A DNA stretch of 64,000 nucleotides from Monilinia fructicola (GCA_008692225.1 VICG01000001.1:3883501-3947500); one strand, 5' to 3'; counted from the stretch's first letter, positions 1 through 11,123 are shown. Translations and numbers: made by a program. The notes: generated by a model not told the origin, from the sequence alone.

Positions 1-236
1 TCGCCGAGTTACGAAAGCTTGAGACTGATGAGAAAAATCAATATAGCTTGCTCCTGAAGATCCATATCTGAGTTGTGAGTTTCCCTATAATTTACAAGAC
101 GCTGTCGCAAGGCACCAGAACCGATACCGTTGGATACTAATATCCGACTAGATTATGATTGCAGATGTACGTGTACTCGATCATTTCAAAGAGGCGCACA
201 TGTTTGAATTGGCAGACTAAATCATTGGTTTAACAG

Positions 237-994
237 TAACAAGAGAAGATGTTGATACATTGAGGAACGATTGGCTCACGGATAATGTATGCTCTTCTAC
301 TGTTGTCCCTCGAAGATACTTACTGATGGGTCTTTCTATAGATGATAGCATTCTGGCAAGAGTACGTAACGAACTTCTAAACAGTCGCATATACACACCT
401 CCCCATCAAGAATCATCACTAAGCAACCTTTGAAACAGATATCTCGAGAACGAATACCTCAAAAAATACCCCTCCTCTCACATCGTCCTCCTCCGTCCCT
501 CTATGGCCTTCATGTTAATGACACAACCGAATCCCCTCGAGCTCCGCTCAGCACTCCCGGATTTTACACGCACAACACACATTTTCCTGCCTGTGAATGA
601 TAATCGCAACCTTACACGAGCAGAGGGCGGGTCTCATTGGTCTCTTCTCCTAATATCTGTTATCGACGGTGTAGCCTTTCATTATGATTCCCTTGGGGTA
701 TCGAATGTGAATGAGGGACACTTGACTACGGATAAAATGAGTAGATTGTTAAATAGACCATTGAGCTTTCTAAATCTGACGGACTCGCCACAGCAGGAAA
801 ATGGTAGCGATTGTGGGGTTTATGTTTGTATAATTATGCGCCACTTGTTGTTGAAGAGATTGTTGAGCGCAAATGCAAGGGAAAAGGTTAGCATGAGTAT
901 GGGCGGGAAGTTTGTTGATGCGGCGGGAGGAAGGAAGGAAATGCTGAGGATCATTGAGGGCTACAGAAAAGAGGGCGAGAGGAGAAGATCGTAA
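237..994 (+). CDS. Ulp1-family cysteine protease, NEDP1/SENP8-like (deneddylase)
   Basis: This is the C-terminal and central part of a C48 protease of the type that removes NEDD8/Rub1 from cullins. I place exons at 237-286, 342-361 and 439-994, all GT-AG and phase-compatible. The 20-nt middle exon encodes MIAFWQE and joins WLTDN before it to YLENEYLKKY after it, which rebuilds the family's substrate-groove segment. The catalytic triad is visible: His in GSHWS, Asp in YDS, Cys in NGSDCGVYV, with the oxyanion Gln just before it. The stop is TAA at 992-994. The N-terminus is unresolved. A likely earlier exon ends around PEDPYLS near bases 55-75 before a GTGAGT donor, with a TACTAAT branch site near 135, but I cannot join it cleanly in phase. 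The family assignment is firm; NEDD8 rather than SUMO specificity is inferred from the WLTDN-type N-terminal motif. Confidence 0.85.
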
Positions 995-2047
995 GTTTCT
1001 CTATTCTTTCCAGTTTTCCCGTCGCACAAGCTGGCGGTTGAAATCGCATGCCCTCTAACATGTAACACTCGATAGGCACGACGAAAGCCGCAGCTCCTCC
1101 CCCTTTTCAAGGAATAACCGACTTCCTCCACGAATTGATTCATGAGTTATGCATGCGCATGACTTTTGGGAATCATCAGGCGTTGCGGATTATAATAGGA
1201 CGGCGTTGGGACATGGAACGAATGAATGAAATGCATGAAAGAGACACAAGAGAAATGATCGCATGTTCTTCTGATTCTCATTCTACACGGAGACACAGTT
1301 TGCATTTTGGCAAGAGGATGTGCCTTGAAAAACGATGAGGTGAATCGAGGCATACATTGGCATGGCTTGTACAAAGGGCGGGGCTTCTGCTGTGGTTACT
1401 TTACCGTTTACTTCTTTATGCTACAGAAGAAATAGAGCTTTGCATTAGAACTGGAGCGAAATGTGAATAGACCGATGCTTTTAAATCTTGGCTCATAAGT
1501 GTGATATCTTTGGCGTCGAGGCTTTACACTCCTTGAGAATGATGGGGAGACCACACGCCGAGCATGTGTGCACGTAAATGCATATGTACCAATATCCATT
1601 CCAGCATAGACAATATATATGCATGTGCATGTGCCAAGTCCAGAAAAAGATGCAGAAAAGCGGTTCTCTTACTTATTTATACAATTAGCCTTCGCCCCGT
1701 TTCACCACAGCAACAGCAACATCTACCCTCTATATCACAAAGAGATTTATCTTGACAGCACGCATTTCACATGGTTATTCTTTTGATACGCCCATGCGGT
1801 GTCGGGAATGAATCGCCTGTTGAGAAGCTGCACGGGAGCCCGTGTCAAATTGAGGGGAGACAAGACAAGACAAGACAAGACAAGACGGGGCAAGCTGGAG
1901 GTAGACCGAGGGATCGAGGGTTCGTTTTGGGTTTGGTGCACGATTTACTTCGTACGGCCTTTCCTGTGGCCGCTGCCTTGGTCTTGATTCAAGCTCATCG
2001 AGGACTCAGACTCAGACTCAGACTCAGACTTCGACCTCGACTTCAGA
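995..2047. other. Intergenic, no gene seen; two short tandem repeats
   Basis: I see no conserved coding sequence here. Two low-complexity tracts stand out: ACAAG repeats around 1860-1886 and GACTCA repeats around 2003-2035. The short open frames are repeat-driven. Confidence 0.6.
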
Positions 2048-3235
2048 TCAGCCCAAAACCTTCTTCGCCAACGATGGCGGGTTCCCACATTCTTCCAGTA
2101 ACTTTTTGTGGCCCTCCATGGCCCCCTTGCAAAACGCTTCGAGATCCAGGTTCTCGATGCCGGTCCATTTGCCGTTCGCTCCGCCGTCGAATACCTCGGT
2201 GCTGAACCAGCCTCTGAAGCCTGTTCCCAGGACCGCGCGCGCGACCTCGACTATGGGTAGGTAGCCCCCGTTGAAGGGGTAGGGGCGGAAATCGTGGGAC
2301 CATTTGCCTCGTGCTCTCAGGTCGTGCTTTTCTTGGGAGGGAGGGGTGGTGGGGATGGGGGTGGGGGGTTTGTACGCGTCGGAGATTTGGAGGAGGTAGA
2401 TTTTCTCTGGGGGGACGGTGGCGGTGAGGGATTGGAGGGATTGGGTGAGGTTCATGTGGAGTTTTGCTTGGGTTCCCAGGTGCGAGATTAGGCCGGACGA
2501 GGTGGAGGGGTCGCCGTATTCGCCGCCGGCGGTTTGGAAGGTGTCGAGGCAGAGACCGATGTTGGGGCGGTCGACGAGTTGCACTATTTGCCAAACTTCG
2601 CGCCAGGTTGAGGCGTGCGTTGCCCAGCACCTGATTAGAGAAGGGGTGTCAGGATTGGATCTCCAAATGATGGATGGATGGATGGTAGGATGGGATGGGA
2701 GAGAGGGGGCGAGGTGCGAATTACCAATTCTCGTACGCAAGACGATAATTATGCTCAGCGAGCAAATCAGCCAGTTCCCTCAAATCAGCCGCCAAAACCT
2801 TGAAATCTGACGATATATCTGGAGAATCTGAGCTTCCAACCTGCAACATATCCGTCCCACGGCGCCCATAATTCGAATCCAGCCCTTCGCCCTCTCAAAG
2901 GCATCTTTCCTCTCGTCTGAACCCTCTGGCCAGCCCTCAAAGTTCGAAAACGGTTGCAACATCATTACTCCTAACTTGTTCTTCTCGCATAGCTTTTTGA
3001 CTTCTGAGCCAGCGGCACATAATGAATCGTAGTCATTTTCTTTTATTTCTTTCTCGTGAAAGGTGTTTGCAAAGGAGAGGAGGTCTGGGAATCCAAGTTC
3101 GATGGCTGTGAAGCCTGCTGAGGATATAGCGGAGAGCTTGGAGGAAAGGGGAGTGGAAGTTGTGCCGACTGAGACAGTTGCAAATGAAGCTGGAATTCTA
3201 GCAAGTGATGCCGGAGAGATGGTCATGGTGGCCAA
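2048..3235 (-). CDS. qutC: 3-dehydroshikimate dehydratase (quinate/shikimate catabolism), one frame break
   Basis: The product is a xylose-isomerase-like TIM barrel that converts 3-dehydroshikimate to protocatechuate, the QutC/QA-4 step of quinate use. Exon 1 is 2725-3235 and exon 2 is 2048-2630, with a 94-bp intron (2631-2724). The splice regenerates ENWCWATHAS. Family landmarks include the AYENW strand, NIGLCLDTFQTAGGE, QISDAY and STEVFDGG with its metal-site Glu. Exon 1 changes frame at the GGG run at 2856-2858 (CCC on the plus strand). Before it the frame reads RIMGAVG and after it DMLQVGSSDSP. One added base gives 365 codons including the stop (364 aa). No splice site explains the change. 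The start ATG at 3235 begins MATMTISPASLA. No other quinate genes lie beside it, so it is not in a quinate cluster here. Confidence 0.85.
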
Positions 3236-3758
3236 TTTGGTTGTTTGAAAGGGTAAAAGTCCGAATTGAGTTTAGAGAATATGAAGGAGAGAGGGAGAGC
3301 TTGAGATGAAGTTCTTCTTAAATGATATGGTGTGACGTCAGAGAGAATGGTGGGGCTTCTATTTCACGTGATTGATAATAATAGGGGAATTCGGCATCAC
3401 TCGGGGAGACACTGCTGTTTCTCTTTGTCAGAAGAAGTTTGAAGTATCTATCGCAGTATTTAGTACAGTGGTGGTGGAGAAACTTCGTTGTTTTGTTTGG
3501 GTAGCATCGGCGATATCATCCTCTGCATAACACGCGATTCGTGATATGTCGAACGTCTCATCCACTGGAATGATACATATTGCTCCGCCAAGCCGCATGA
3601 AATATATCCCTGGATATTCTTTTTCAAGTAAAAGAGGCTTGTCTTACTCCGAAAATCGTAAAGAACTGTAGAAAATGAATTATAAGACGTACCATACTAG
3701 TGGCAATTGGGTATCTCAAAACAGAAAATATGTTGTCGTTTAAAAAGAAAAAAGAAAA
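3236..3758. other. Intergenic, no gene seen
   Basis: This is the spacer between the 5' end of the dehydratase gene and the 3' end of SLX9. No conserved coding sequence or structural RNA was recognised. Confidence 0.6.
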
Positions 3759-4380
3759 TCAAGCCTTTCTGAACTCCTCCTTCTGCTCCATCGTCTGCGA
3801 GATAAATGCCCTCAATGCAGCCCATCTATTCGCAGTCCCCGAAGTAGCTGGTACCTCTTGACCCTCCACAACCGTGGCATCCTTTGGTTTGTCCTCGGCC
3901 ACTGCAGCTAATTGCGCCATATTCTTTCCAAATCTCTCCCTCTCCATAGCCTCCAACTTCTCTCTCTTCTTCGTTGCTCCAGGTCGACTCTTCATACTCT
4001 TGTGCTTGATCTTTCCACTTTCTCCCCGACTGATCTTCTCCAATCCCTCTCCTTCAAAATCCGGCAGTGCATCTGCGAGACTCTCTAACGTGGTAACCAA
4101 TTTCTTATTTGGGCGTCTGCGCTTGAGGGGTTTGGCATTGCCTTTTCGATACGGTTTACGAAGGCGGAATGCTTGATTGTTCGTTTATCTTTTTTCGACT
4201 CGATGAAAGAATCAGATATGACGGCGCCTTCGCGATGCTTAGGAGGGGCATAAACACCGGAGCCGGCTTGAGAAGCCTTTGCGCGCAAGGAATTTCGTTT
4301 TTTGGGTGCGGTAGGGGCCTTGAAAAGATAGTTAGTTGTGCGACTTCAAAAGGAGAGGATTGAATATTCCACTATACCAT
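3759..4380 (-). CDS. slx9: SLX9-like ribosome biogenesis protein, one frame break
   Basis: Slx9 is a small basic nucleolar factor that helps 40S pre-rRNA processing and export. The first exon is only the ATG (4378-4380). A 59-bp intron (4319-4377, GTATAG donor, CTAAC branch, AAG acceptor) follows, then exon 2 from 4318 begins APTAPKKRNSLRAKASQAG. Conserved stretches are the SDSFIESKKDKRTIKHSAF block and the C-terminal ANRWAALRAFISQTMEQ. The frame breaks at a four-base C run (GGGG at 4127-4130 on the plus strand). Before it the reading is EKAMPNP, and one base over it continues LKRRRPNKKLVTTLESL. Adding one base restores a single protein of about 205 aa. The gene is divergent from UBA4, with 237 bp between the two starts. 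Family call is by pattern memory. Confidence 0.8.
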
Positions 4381-4617
4381 GATTACTATGTGAATGTATA
4401 GAAATACTAGAGACAACCTGGAATTGATTAGAAGAGCTGGTTGTGGATGTAAGAAAGCAATTTTCAAAAAAGTTTACTGGTGTATTTCAAAGCTCAAGGC
4501 CTAATAAGTTCTTAGCGAATAAAAAGTTGTCCTACTAAAAGTACAAAGAAGCGAATTTCTAACTCGTAACGTTAACTTTAGGTTACCCATCAAAAATAAC
4601 CACCACCAAAATTTCAG
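4381..4617. promoter_or_regulatory. Bidirectional promoter between SLX9 and UBA4
   Basis: A 237-bp gap separates the two divergent start codons, so it must hold both promoters. It is AT-rich and no individual element was assigned. Confidence 0.5.
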
Positions 4618-6195
4618 ATGAACTCCGCAGAAGAAAAAGCGAAAGCTTTACGGCTTCAAATAGCTGATGCTGAGAATGAGCTTGCTCGTTTAAAACTGCA
4701 ACTTTTGACTCTCGAAGAAAAGACCGACGAGCCAAAAGAGTCAAAAGAACCCGAAACTATTGGCTCAACCGCGGATGGTCTCGTGACTCATGATGATAGC
4801 AAATGGCCCATGAATTTGGATGAATATAAACGATATGGAAGACAGATGATTGTGCCTGATATCGGCATTCAGGGTTAGTGGTTGTCTCTTTTCAAATGTA
4901 TCATCGTCTTGAATACTGTGTCTAATTTGGCTAAAGGACAATTACGACTTAGATCCACCTCTGTTCTCCTAGTAGGCGCTGGCGGGTTGGGATGTCCAGC
5001 TGCTGCATATATTGCCGGTGCAGGAGTTGGTAGTATTGGCATTGTGGATGGAGATACTGTGGAAGAATCGAATTTACATCGTCAAATCTTGCACAGTACA
5101 GACCGAGTGGGTATGAATAAGGCGGTTAGCATTGCCAAATATATATCTGGGTGAGTATTCACCCTTCAATATGTGAGTGGTCAATCTTATTAAGAGCGTT
5201 CTAGACTTAATCCGAATGTGAAGACGAATATCTACGAGACACATCTCACGCCACAAAATGCAGAAGATATAGTCAAAGATTATGATTTAGTCCTCGACTG
5301 CACCGATCATCCCACATCTCGCTATCTCATCTCAGATATCTGTGTTTTGCTCCAGAAACCCCTCGTCTCCGCTTCTGCACTCCGAACGGATGGTCAATTA
5401 ATTGTCTTGAATAATCCCGCCTTGCCTCCTGGTGATCTTTCGGGTGGTCCATGTTACCGCTGCGTCTTTCCCAAACCGCCTCCACCAGAGGCTGTAACAA
5501 GTTGTGGCGATGGAGGGATCATTGGACCCGTCGTTGGCGTGATGGGTGTGCTACAAGCTTTGGAAGCCATTAAAATTATTGCATCTGGAAAATTGACCGG
5601 TGATGGAGAAATCAGCTGGCCAAACCGTATCACGAATCCTACTACAATGTTATTATTTTCTACCAATGGAACATCTCCATTCAGAAACGTTCGGTTGAAA
5701 GGTAGAAGATCAGATTGTTTCGCCTGTGGAGAGGACTCCCACTTGTCTCTCGAGCAAATGAAATCGGGTTCGATGGACTATGTCTTGTTTTGCGGCATGA
5801 CGCATCCTGTTTCATTGTTGAGTGATGAAGAGAGGGTTGAAGCAAGAGAGTATGAGGAATTGATAAGAAAGAAAGAGATAGATCACTTGTTGATTGATGT
5901 CCGGGAGAAGGTACAGTTTGATATTTGCCATATCAAGGGTTCTGACAATATACCTTTCTCATCACTCCAAAAAGATAGGGCCTTTGAGGATGGGCTACTA
6001 GCATGGCTTACCCACAACCTCGACCGGAAGGCCCCCATATATGTTGTTTGTAGGCTTGGTAATGACTCTCAGGTAGTAACGAAAATGATGAAGGAAAAGG
6101 GATTGGATCTAGATGGCGAAAGATATATTGGCGATATAAAGGGAGGTCTACGATCTTGGAAAGAACAGGTAGACAGTTCTTGGCCCGAGTACTAA
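4618..6195 (+). CDS. uba4: UBA4/MOCS3: Urm1-activating and sulfurtransferase enzyme
   Basis: This two-domain enzyme adenylates and thiocarboxylates Urm1 and, in fungi with molybdenum cofactor, the MoaD-like subunit. It therefore serves tRNA wobble-uridine thiolation and Moco synthesis in the cytosol. Exons are 4618-4873, 4937-5150 and 5205-6195, giving 486 aa with all phases consistent. The N-terminal coiled coil is about residues 4-35. The ThiF/MoeB nucleotide loop VGAGGLG sits near residue 99. Zinc pairs are CYRC (about 240) and DCFAC (about 327). The adenylation-domain active Cys lies in VTSCGDGG (about 256). The C-terminal rhodanese domain has the CRLGNDS catalytic loop near 438. Length and order are normal for the family and the frame is intact. 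It shares its promoter gap with SLX9. Confidence 0.95.
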
Positions 6196-6435
6196 ATTAC
6201 ACTACAATAGCAAATCAAGATTCCGGATATAGAAGTTTTAAAAGAGATATCAGTAGTGGTGTTTGTATGCGAAAAGTGCACGATATATGTGATACACTAA
6301 AGAGTGGCTCGATGAACGCCAAGTCCGTACAAACTGCCTGCTAAGTTGATGCTTTTACTTGCCATAAAAAAATATGATATCCATTACAACCAGCCATTCC
6401 TTCCTCCATTTTCCTACCTGTTCGCAGCTGAGCTT

Positions 6436-7240
6436 TTATACATATGTTTGTCTTTTCCTGTTGAATGCTCTTTGGTCCTTCAACCATTGCCTATATCCCG
6501 CCACACTAGAAATCTTTTCGCCGTAATAATCTATAGAGGCAATTAGCCCGTATTCTGCAGAGCTTCCACCTCATCTTATCTGCATGGGGAAAGAGTCATA
6601 ACTTACCAGGCACTGGATTCGCCATCGAACTCGCACTAGGATCCACCCTATACTTCTTCACTCTCGCATAAAACTCCTTCTCCTTAACATCCATCTGCGT
6701 TCTAAACTTCCTATTCTTAACATTGAATGCCGCCGTCCCCAAAATCGGTCCCGTTAACCATCCCGCACCTCCGCACGCAAACGTCACTAATCCCAATGTA
6801 ATAAATGGATCCAAGGGAATTTGTCCCACCAGCGCATCCATATCCACATGTGTGAGGATTTGCGCTCCGATAGCGAAACCACCGAAGCCGGTTCCAATTG
6901 ATGAGCCGAGTTGGAACCAGCGTCGTGTGCGGCGGAGCTTGAAAAATGTATTCCAGTCTAGGACTTCTGTTTCCGCTGTGCTTGAGGAGTGGGAGGAGGA
7001 TGGTGAAGAGCGTGTGCTGGCTGTGGATGCGGAGCGAGTAGATGGTGATGCATGTTTGAATGAGACGTTGCGTTTGTAGAGGGGAACTGTGACTCGATGT
7101 CGCGAGCCTGAGCTCTGATTATCTGAGGTGCGAAGAGGGGTAGGTGAAGCTACTGTTTGATAAGTGCATGATGTGAGGAACGATGGTTGTATGCGGCAGC
7201 TAGCTGCTGCTGTTCTGATAGTCGGAGCTGAATACAGCAT
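6436..7240 (-). CDS. pam17: PAM17, mitochondrial presequence-translocase motor subunit
   Basis: Pam17 is an inner-membrane protein that organises the Pam16-Pam18 module of the TIM23 import motor. Exon 1 is 6607-7240 and exon 2 is 6436-6530, with a 76-bp intron; the splice gives NPVPDYYGEKI, a family hallmark near the C-terminus. The protein is 242 aa. The N-terminal 80 or so residues are Ser/Thr/Arg-rich, as expected for a cleaved presequence. LDWNTFFKLRRTRRW follows, then two hydrophobic segments (GFGGFAIGAQIL and the PFITLGLVTFACGGAGW region). The C-terminus ends YRQWLKDQRAFNRKRQ. The frame is intact. Confidence 0.93.
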
Positions 7241-7399
7241 TTTGGATTGGAGAGGTGATGGCAGATTTTGAGGATTTTTGATGTGTTGACGAAACCCTCT
7301 AGAGAGCTTGTTCGTTATTAATCCTAGATACCAGGTAGATAGTATTTTGATATTGGCAAGTTCAAACCGGTTAATTATTTTTCTTAGGGCGGCAGAACT

Positions 7400-8500
7400 A
7401 ATTACAGGATTTGAGCTCTAGCGTGGAGAGCTTGAAACTTTTAAGGTTCACTTGCCAAAATATCTTCAATCAAAGAAAGAATAAATAGCTGGTTAAACGG
7501 TTGATAGTCATTATTGCAGAAGCATTAGATACTTGCATTGAAAAGATATGTTCTCTTTAGATGTAAATAATAAATCAATTAAACGATATAGAGACATTAC
7601 TCATTTAAAAAACACCTCGAGTATAAAAGATTAATTAATCTAAAAGTATATTAAAAAGAATATTAAAGAAGCTAATAGAATTTAAAAAATACTATCTAGG
7701 CAGTACTAGAAATAAACTAAAAAAGATTATTATAATACTTAAAAATAATAATTATATTTATTTTATTCTATATAATTTTTATTTTTAATACTTTTTATCT
7801 TTAATACTTTTTATTTTTAATGATTTTTATTTTTAATACTTTTTATCTTTAATACTTTTTATCTTCAATACTTTTTATTTTTAATACTTTTTATCTCTAA
7901 TACTTTTTATTTTTAATACTTTATATCTTTAATAAATATAATTCTTAATATTAGTTTAATAATTTAATCGTTCCTCTTAGTATAATATAGTTTTTAGTAT
8001 TAATATTTAATTTTAAGTTAATAACTTATTTAATCTTTAGTATTTTTAATTCTAGATTATTAATACCTTAATTGGAAATTTTAAAATTCTAGTTGGGTTT
8101 ACTAAGCTAGTGGATTTACTAGTCTCTATAAATCTATACTTACTCGTAAATTCTTTTCTTCGTTGGAACTCTTTCTTATTTTTAAAATTCCTTAAATTTA
8201 TATTTAAATCCCTACTTAAATTTCAAATTTCGAATTTCAATTCTTATTTAAATTTCAATTCTTTATTAATATCTAAATAATAGTAAGTTAATAAAGAAAA
8301 GTCTTTTTATATAAATTCTTCTTTATTATCTTATATATATTTATATAAGATTTTATAGAGTTTACTGGTTTATTAAAGTAAAAAGAAATAGTTAATTAAT
8401 TCGTTGTTTCTGGATTTGATTTAATTTCATCTTTAAAACAACCTCAACTTCAATTTTATTCATCACCGTTTCAATTTATTTATTAGAATCAAAGTTCCCC
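7400..8500. repeat. AT-rich, RIP-like block with a 16-bp tandem repeat
   Basis: From about 7400 to 8500 the sequence is almost entirely A and T, unlike the flanks. Around 7787-7935 a degenerate 16-bp unit close to AATACTTTTTATCTTT is repeated about ten times. The rest is scrambled AT with short direct repeats. This is the usual look of a transposon remnant mutated by repeat-induced point mutation, but no transposon protein can be read. The block runs to within about 60-100 bp of the chromodomain gene start, so it may contribute to that gene's promoter. Confidence 0.7.
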
Positions 8501-8560
8501 TTGGGAAGAAAAGACTGACTCTATTTCAGAAAATTATCTTTGATTTCCCTAGCCTCCTCA

Positions 8561-10438
8561 ATGTCTTCAGAATATAATTCAGACTTCGCCGGGGACGATA
8601 CGAATTTATCAAAAAAATCAATATTGGCCTTTGATTTCAAAGTAGTCGAAAGACCAATCTATATTCCAAATAGTGGTCCACCTCTTCAACCAATCTCTCT
8701 CATTCCTCCTCATACATTAAAAGGAATTATTCTCGATTGTTTCCCATATCCAAAATCAAAGGACCCTAGCCATTTCTTAGTGGGTTACGAAAAAGAGCCA
8801 CATAATCGACTTATCGTACATCCAGATAATATTCGCAATTATGTATCAGAGTATACTTTGGAAAATTGGGAACATGAAAGAAGCACTGCAGAAGAAAACC
8901 GTGCGATTAAAGAACTTCAACCTCGTCTGTTAGCAGCAGAGAGAGCGCGAGTATTGCGAGAATTGAAAAAGGCAGGATTATCACGTGATGTTCTCAAGGG
9001 AGAGGATGCTGAACTATATCAAACTTTGGGGATGCCAAAAAAGAGAGGAAGGCCTCCTAAGTCTATGGCGAGTGTATTCAAGCCAGCACCTAAGCCATTA
9101 CCCATTTCAGCAGGTGGAAAACGTGGGCCAGGACGGCCTCGAAAAGTGGTGGAAGTTCATGTTACTTCACCTACACTTTCACATCATCATCAACCTTCTT
9201 TGTCTCAGCCATCCTTATCCCAGCCGTCACTATCACAAGCCTTCTCTACAGCATCGAGGGCAATGGCGGAGCATGCAATTGCTAGTTCGGGGAGTGAAGG
9301 AGAAGACGATGATACTGATCTTGCTTTGCATCTTCAAATCAACAATGAGGGAAATCCAGGATCTAGCTCCACTCTGAATTCGTCTACCGCCCTGAAAGCC
9401 TCTAATCCGTCAGGAAGAATCAGAGTCTCAGAACCGATTCATAAGACTCATATGCAGTCGCCTCAGAAGAGCAAGCCCTTCAAGAAGTCGCCTCACAATC
9501 GACCTCGTCGAGCTCCAATTCTCCCTGGCATGAGTGTAGATGAATATCAATATGACAGGTTAAACATCGATGCTTACAACAAGAACAAGAGTATGAGGAA
9601 CGAAAAGAACTCCACTATTCAACAACAACAACATCCAGCAAGTACTCAGCAGTTACCTGCTCCATCGATGGGAAATGTCGAAAAATCTACTGATCATATA
9701 TTCCATGGCACAAATCTTAGACAGCAAGGAAAAATCTTCGATTATTTTAACAAATCTGACTCCAAAAGCCCTGCTCCAAAGACGGTGGAAGCCAACCGAC
9801 ATGTTCCGCCTGTATCTAACCTAAAACGCAAATCTTTTCCATCCTCGGGACGAGAAGGGAAGTCTAATGGAAAATCCCGCAGTAAAAACCGAAGATTTAA
9901 GAATTCTGATGACTACTTGGATGCTGATTACAAAGAACCCTCGAAAAAGGCATTTGAATCAGCGATAAATGATCGTTCCTCACGCTTCGATGTTACCTCA
10001 AGCGTACGACTTGGAAGTGATGCTTTCAATCTCCGGAACTCTAGAAGCAGAAGTCGACGACTCGGATCTCCAGAGGATGAGGTTGAGGATGAAGATGAAG
10101 GAATTGAGGAAGGCAAACGCGAACGAGACTTGGAAGAAGACTTTGTCAACGAGCCGCCTGTATGGGCTGTGAAAGGTATCTTGGATCATAAGTATCAATG
10201 GAATCAAAATCATGATAAGCAAGAACTGTGGTATTTTGTTGATTGGGAAGGAGATTGGGATCCATCGTGGGAACCTGCAACGCTCGTGTCCAAAACGGCG
10301 ATTGATGGATATGTTGCTTCGAGACAAGCTAGGGGGCTTGGTAACCTTTATCTTTCTGTTAATGCGATGGATATCGGAGGTAATGGCAATGAATTATCTC
10401 GGGGCAATGATCTTGAACGTAGCGTCGAGTACGATTAA
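8561..10438 (+). CDS. AT-hook and chromodomain protein, uncharacterised
   Basis: This single-exon gene encodes about 625 aa from the ATG at 8561. The open frame runs slightly further upstream but only from a TTG. Two AT-hooks are visible: KKRGRPPKS near residue 160 and KRGPGRPRK near 188. A Gln/Ser/Pro-rich linker contains three SQPSL repeats near 213-226. An acidic stretch (EDEVEDEDEGIEE) precedes a chromodomain at about residues 533-590. The chromodomain includes WAVKGILDH, LWYFVDWEGDWDPSWEPA and a C-terminal helix. Its aromatic residues are where a methyl-lysine cage would be, so chromatin binding is a reasonable inference. Residues 55-110 form another compact, conserved-looking region I cannot name. 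It is not an obvious HP1 or Chp1 orthologue. It begins directly after the AT-rich block. Confidence 0.8.
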   Translation: MSSEYNSDFAGDDTNLSKKSILAFDFKVVERPIYIPNSGPPLQPISLIPPHTLKGIILDCFPYPKSKDPSHFLVGYEKEPHNRLIVHPDNIRNYVSEYTLENWEHERSTAEENRAIKELQPRLLAAERARVLRELKKAGLSRDVLKGEDAELYQTLGMPKKRGRPPKSMASVFKPAPKPLPISAGGKRGPGRPRKVVEVHVTSPTLSHHHQPSLSQPSLSQPSLSQAFSTASRAMAEHAIASSGSEGEDDDTDLALHLQINNEGNPGSSSTLNSSTALKASNPSGRIRVSEPIHKTHMQSPQKSKPFKKSPHNRPRRAPILPGMSVDEYQYDRLNIDAYNKNKSMRNEKNSTIQQQQHPASTQQLPAPSMGNVEKSTDHIFHGTNLRQQGKIFDYFNKSDSKSPAPKTVEANRHVPPVSNLKRKSFPSSGREGKSNGKSRSKNRRFKNSDDYLDADYKEPSKKAFESAINDRSSRFDVTSSVRLGSDAFNLRNSRSRSRRLGSPEDEVEDEDEGIEEGKRERDLEEDFVNEPPVWAVKGILDHKYQWNQNHDKQELWYFVDWEGDWDPSWEPATLVSKTAIDGYVASRQARGLGNLYLSVNAMDIGGNGNELSRGNDLERSVEYD

Positions 10439-11123
10439 GCGGGTGTCAAGTTAGGAGGGAGTAGAAACGATGAAATAGACACTTTTTGAGGGATCAAAGG
10501 GTTGAGGGCATAAATTCAGCGAACGGGGTTGAAGTCTGATCGGTCATTGTTGTATCAGTAGATGAATCAGAAGGAGAAGATTCTTTTTGACGTTCTGAAG
10601 TATGATTGAGGACATGGTTGAAGCATTTGTTCGGCCTTGTTGGCTTAGCTCAAATCCTTAAATAAGCGACAAGAAAGCAGTTATTTGAGATTAGTAAGGT
10701 TATAGATATCCAATAGTATAACGCTCATTGGCCATGTTTCGGCATTGGAGTGATATCTACTCTGTGTTCTGCTGAATATACTTTATACATGAAACACCAG
10801 GAAAAGCAAGTGCTACTGGGATTCATGACAATTAGGCAATTGATAGCTTTACCCCGCGTCTATCCCCACATTGGGTTAGCTAAGGTACTGGGCATACCTA
10901 GGTGTCATTCAGAAGGCGGAAATTCGGAAGATCTCAATCACACATACATATATATTGATCAATAACCATAAGTTGAGTGGCTCGCTTTTTTGTATGGCAA
11001 GTCTTGAATTTCCCCAGTCGATCTGAGCTTCATCCAAAGAACTCTAGACTATTGTGGATATCCCTTGTTCAGATATACGACTAAAACTCACAAATATACA
11101 TACTTCATCACTCCACGCTTAAA
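10439..11123. other. Intergenic, no gene seen
   Basis: This is the spacer after the chromodomain gene and before the tungstate-binding-like gene. No conserved coding sequence was recognised. Confidence 0.6.

Noticed and set aside
1771..2205. 144-codon plus-strand open frame
   Set aside because: It is made of ACAAG and GACTCA repeats plus the antisense of the dehydratase gene.
2418..2810. Plus-strand frame over the dehydratase gene
   Set aside because: It is antisense shadow; the minus strand carries clear family motifs.
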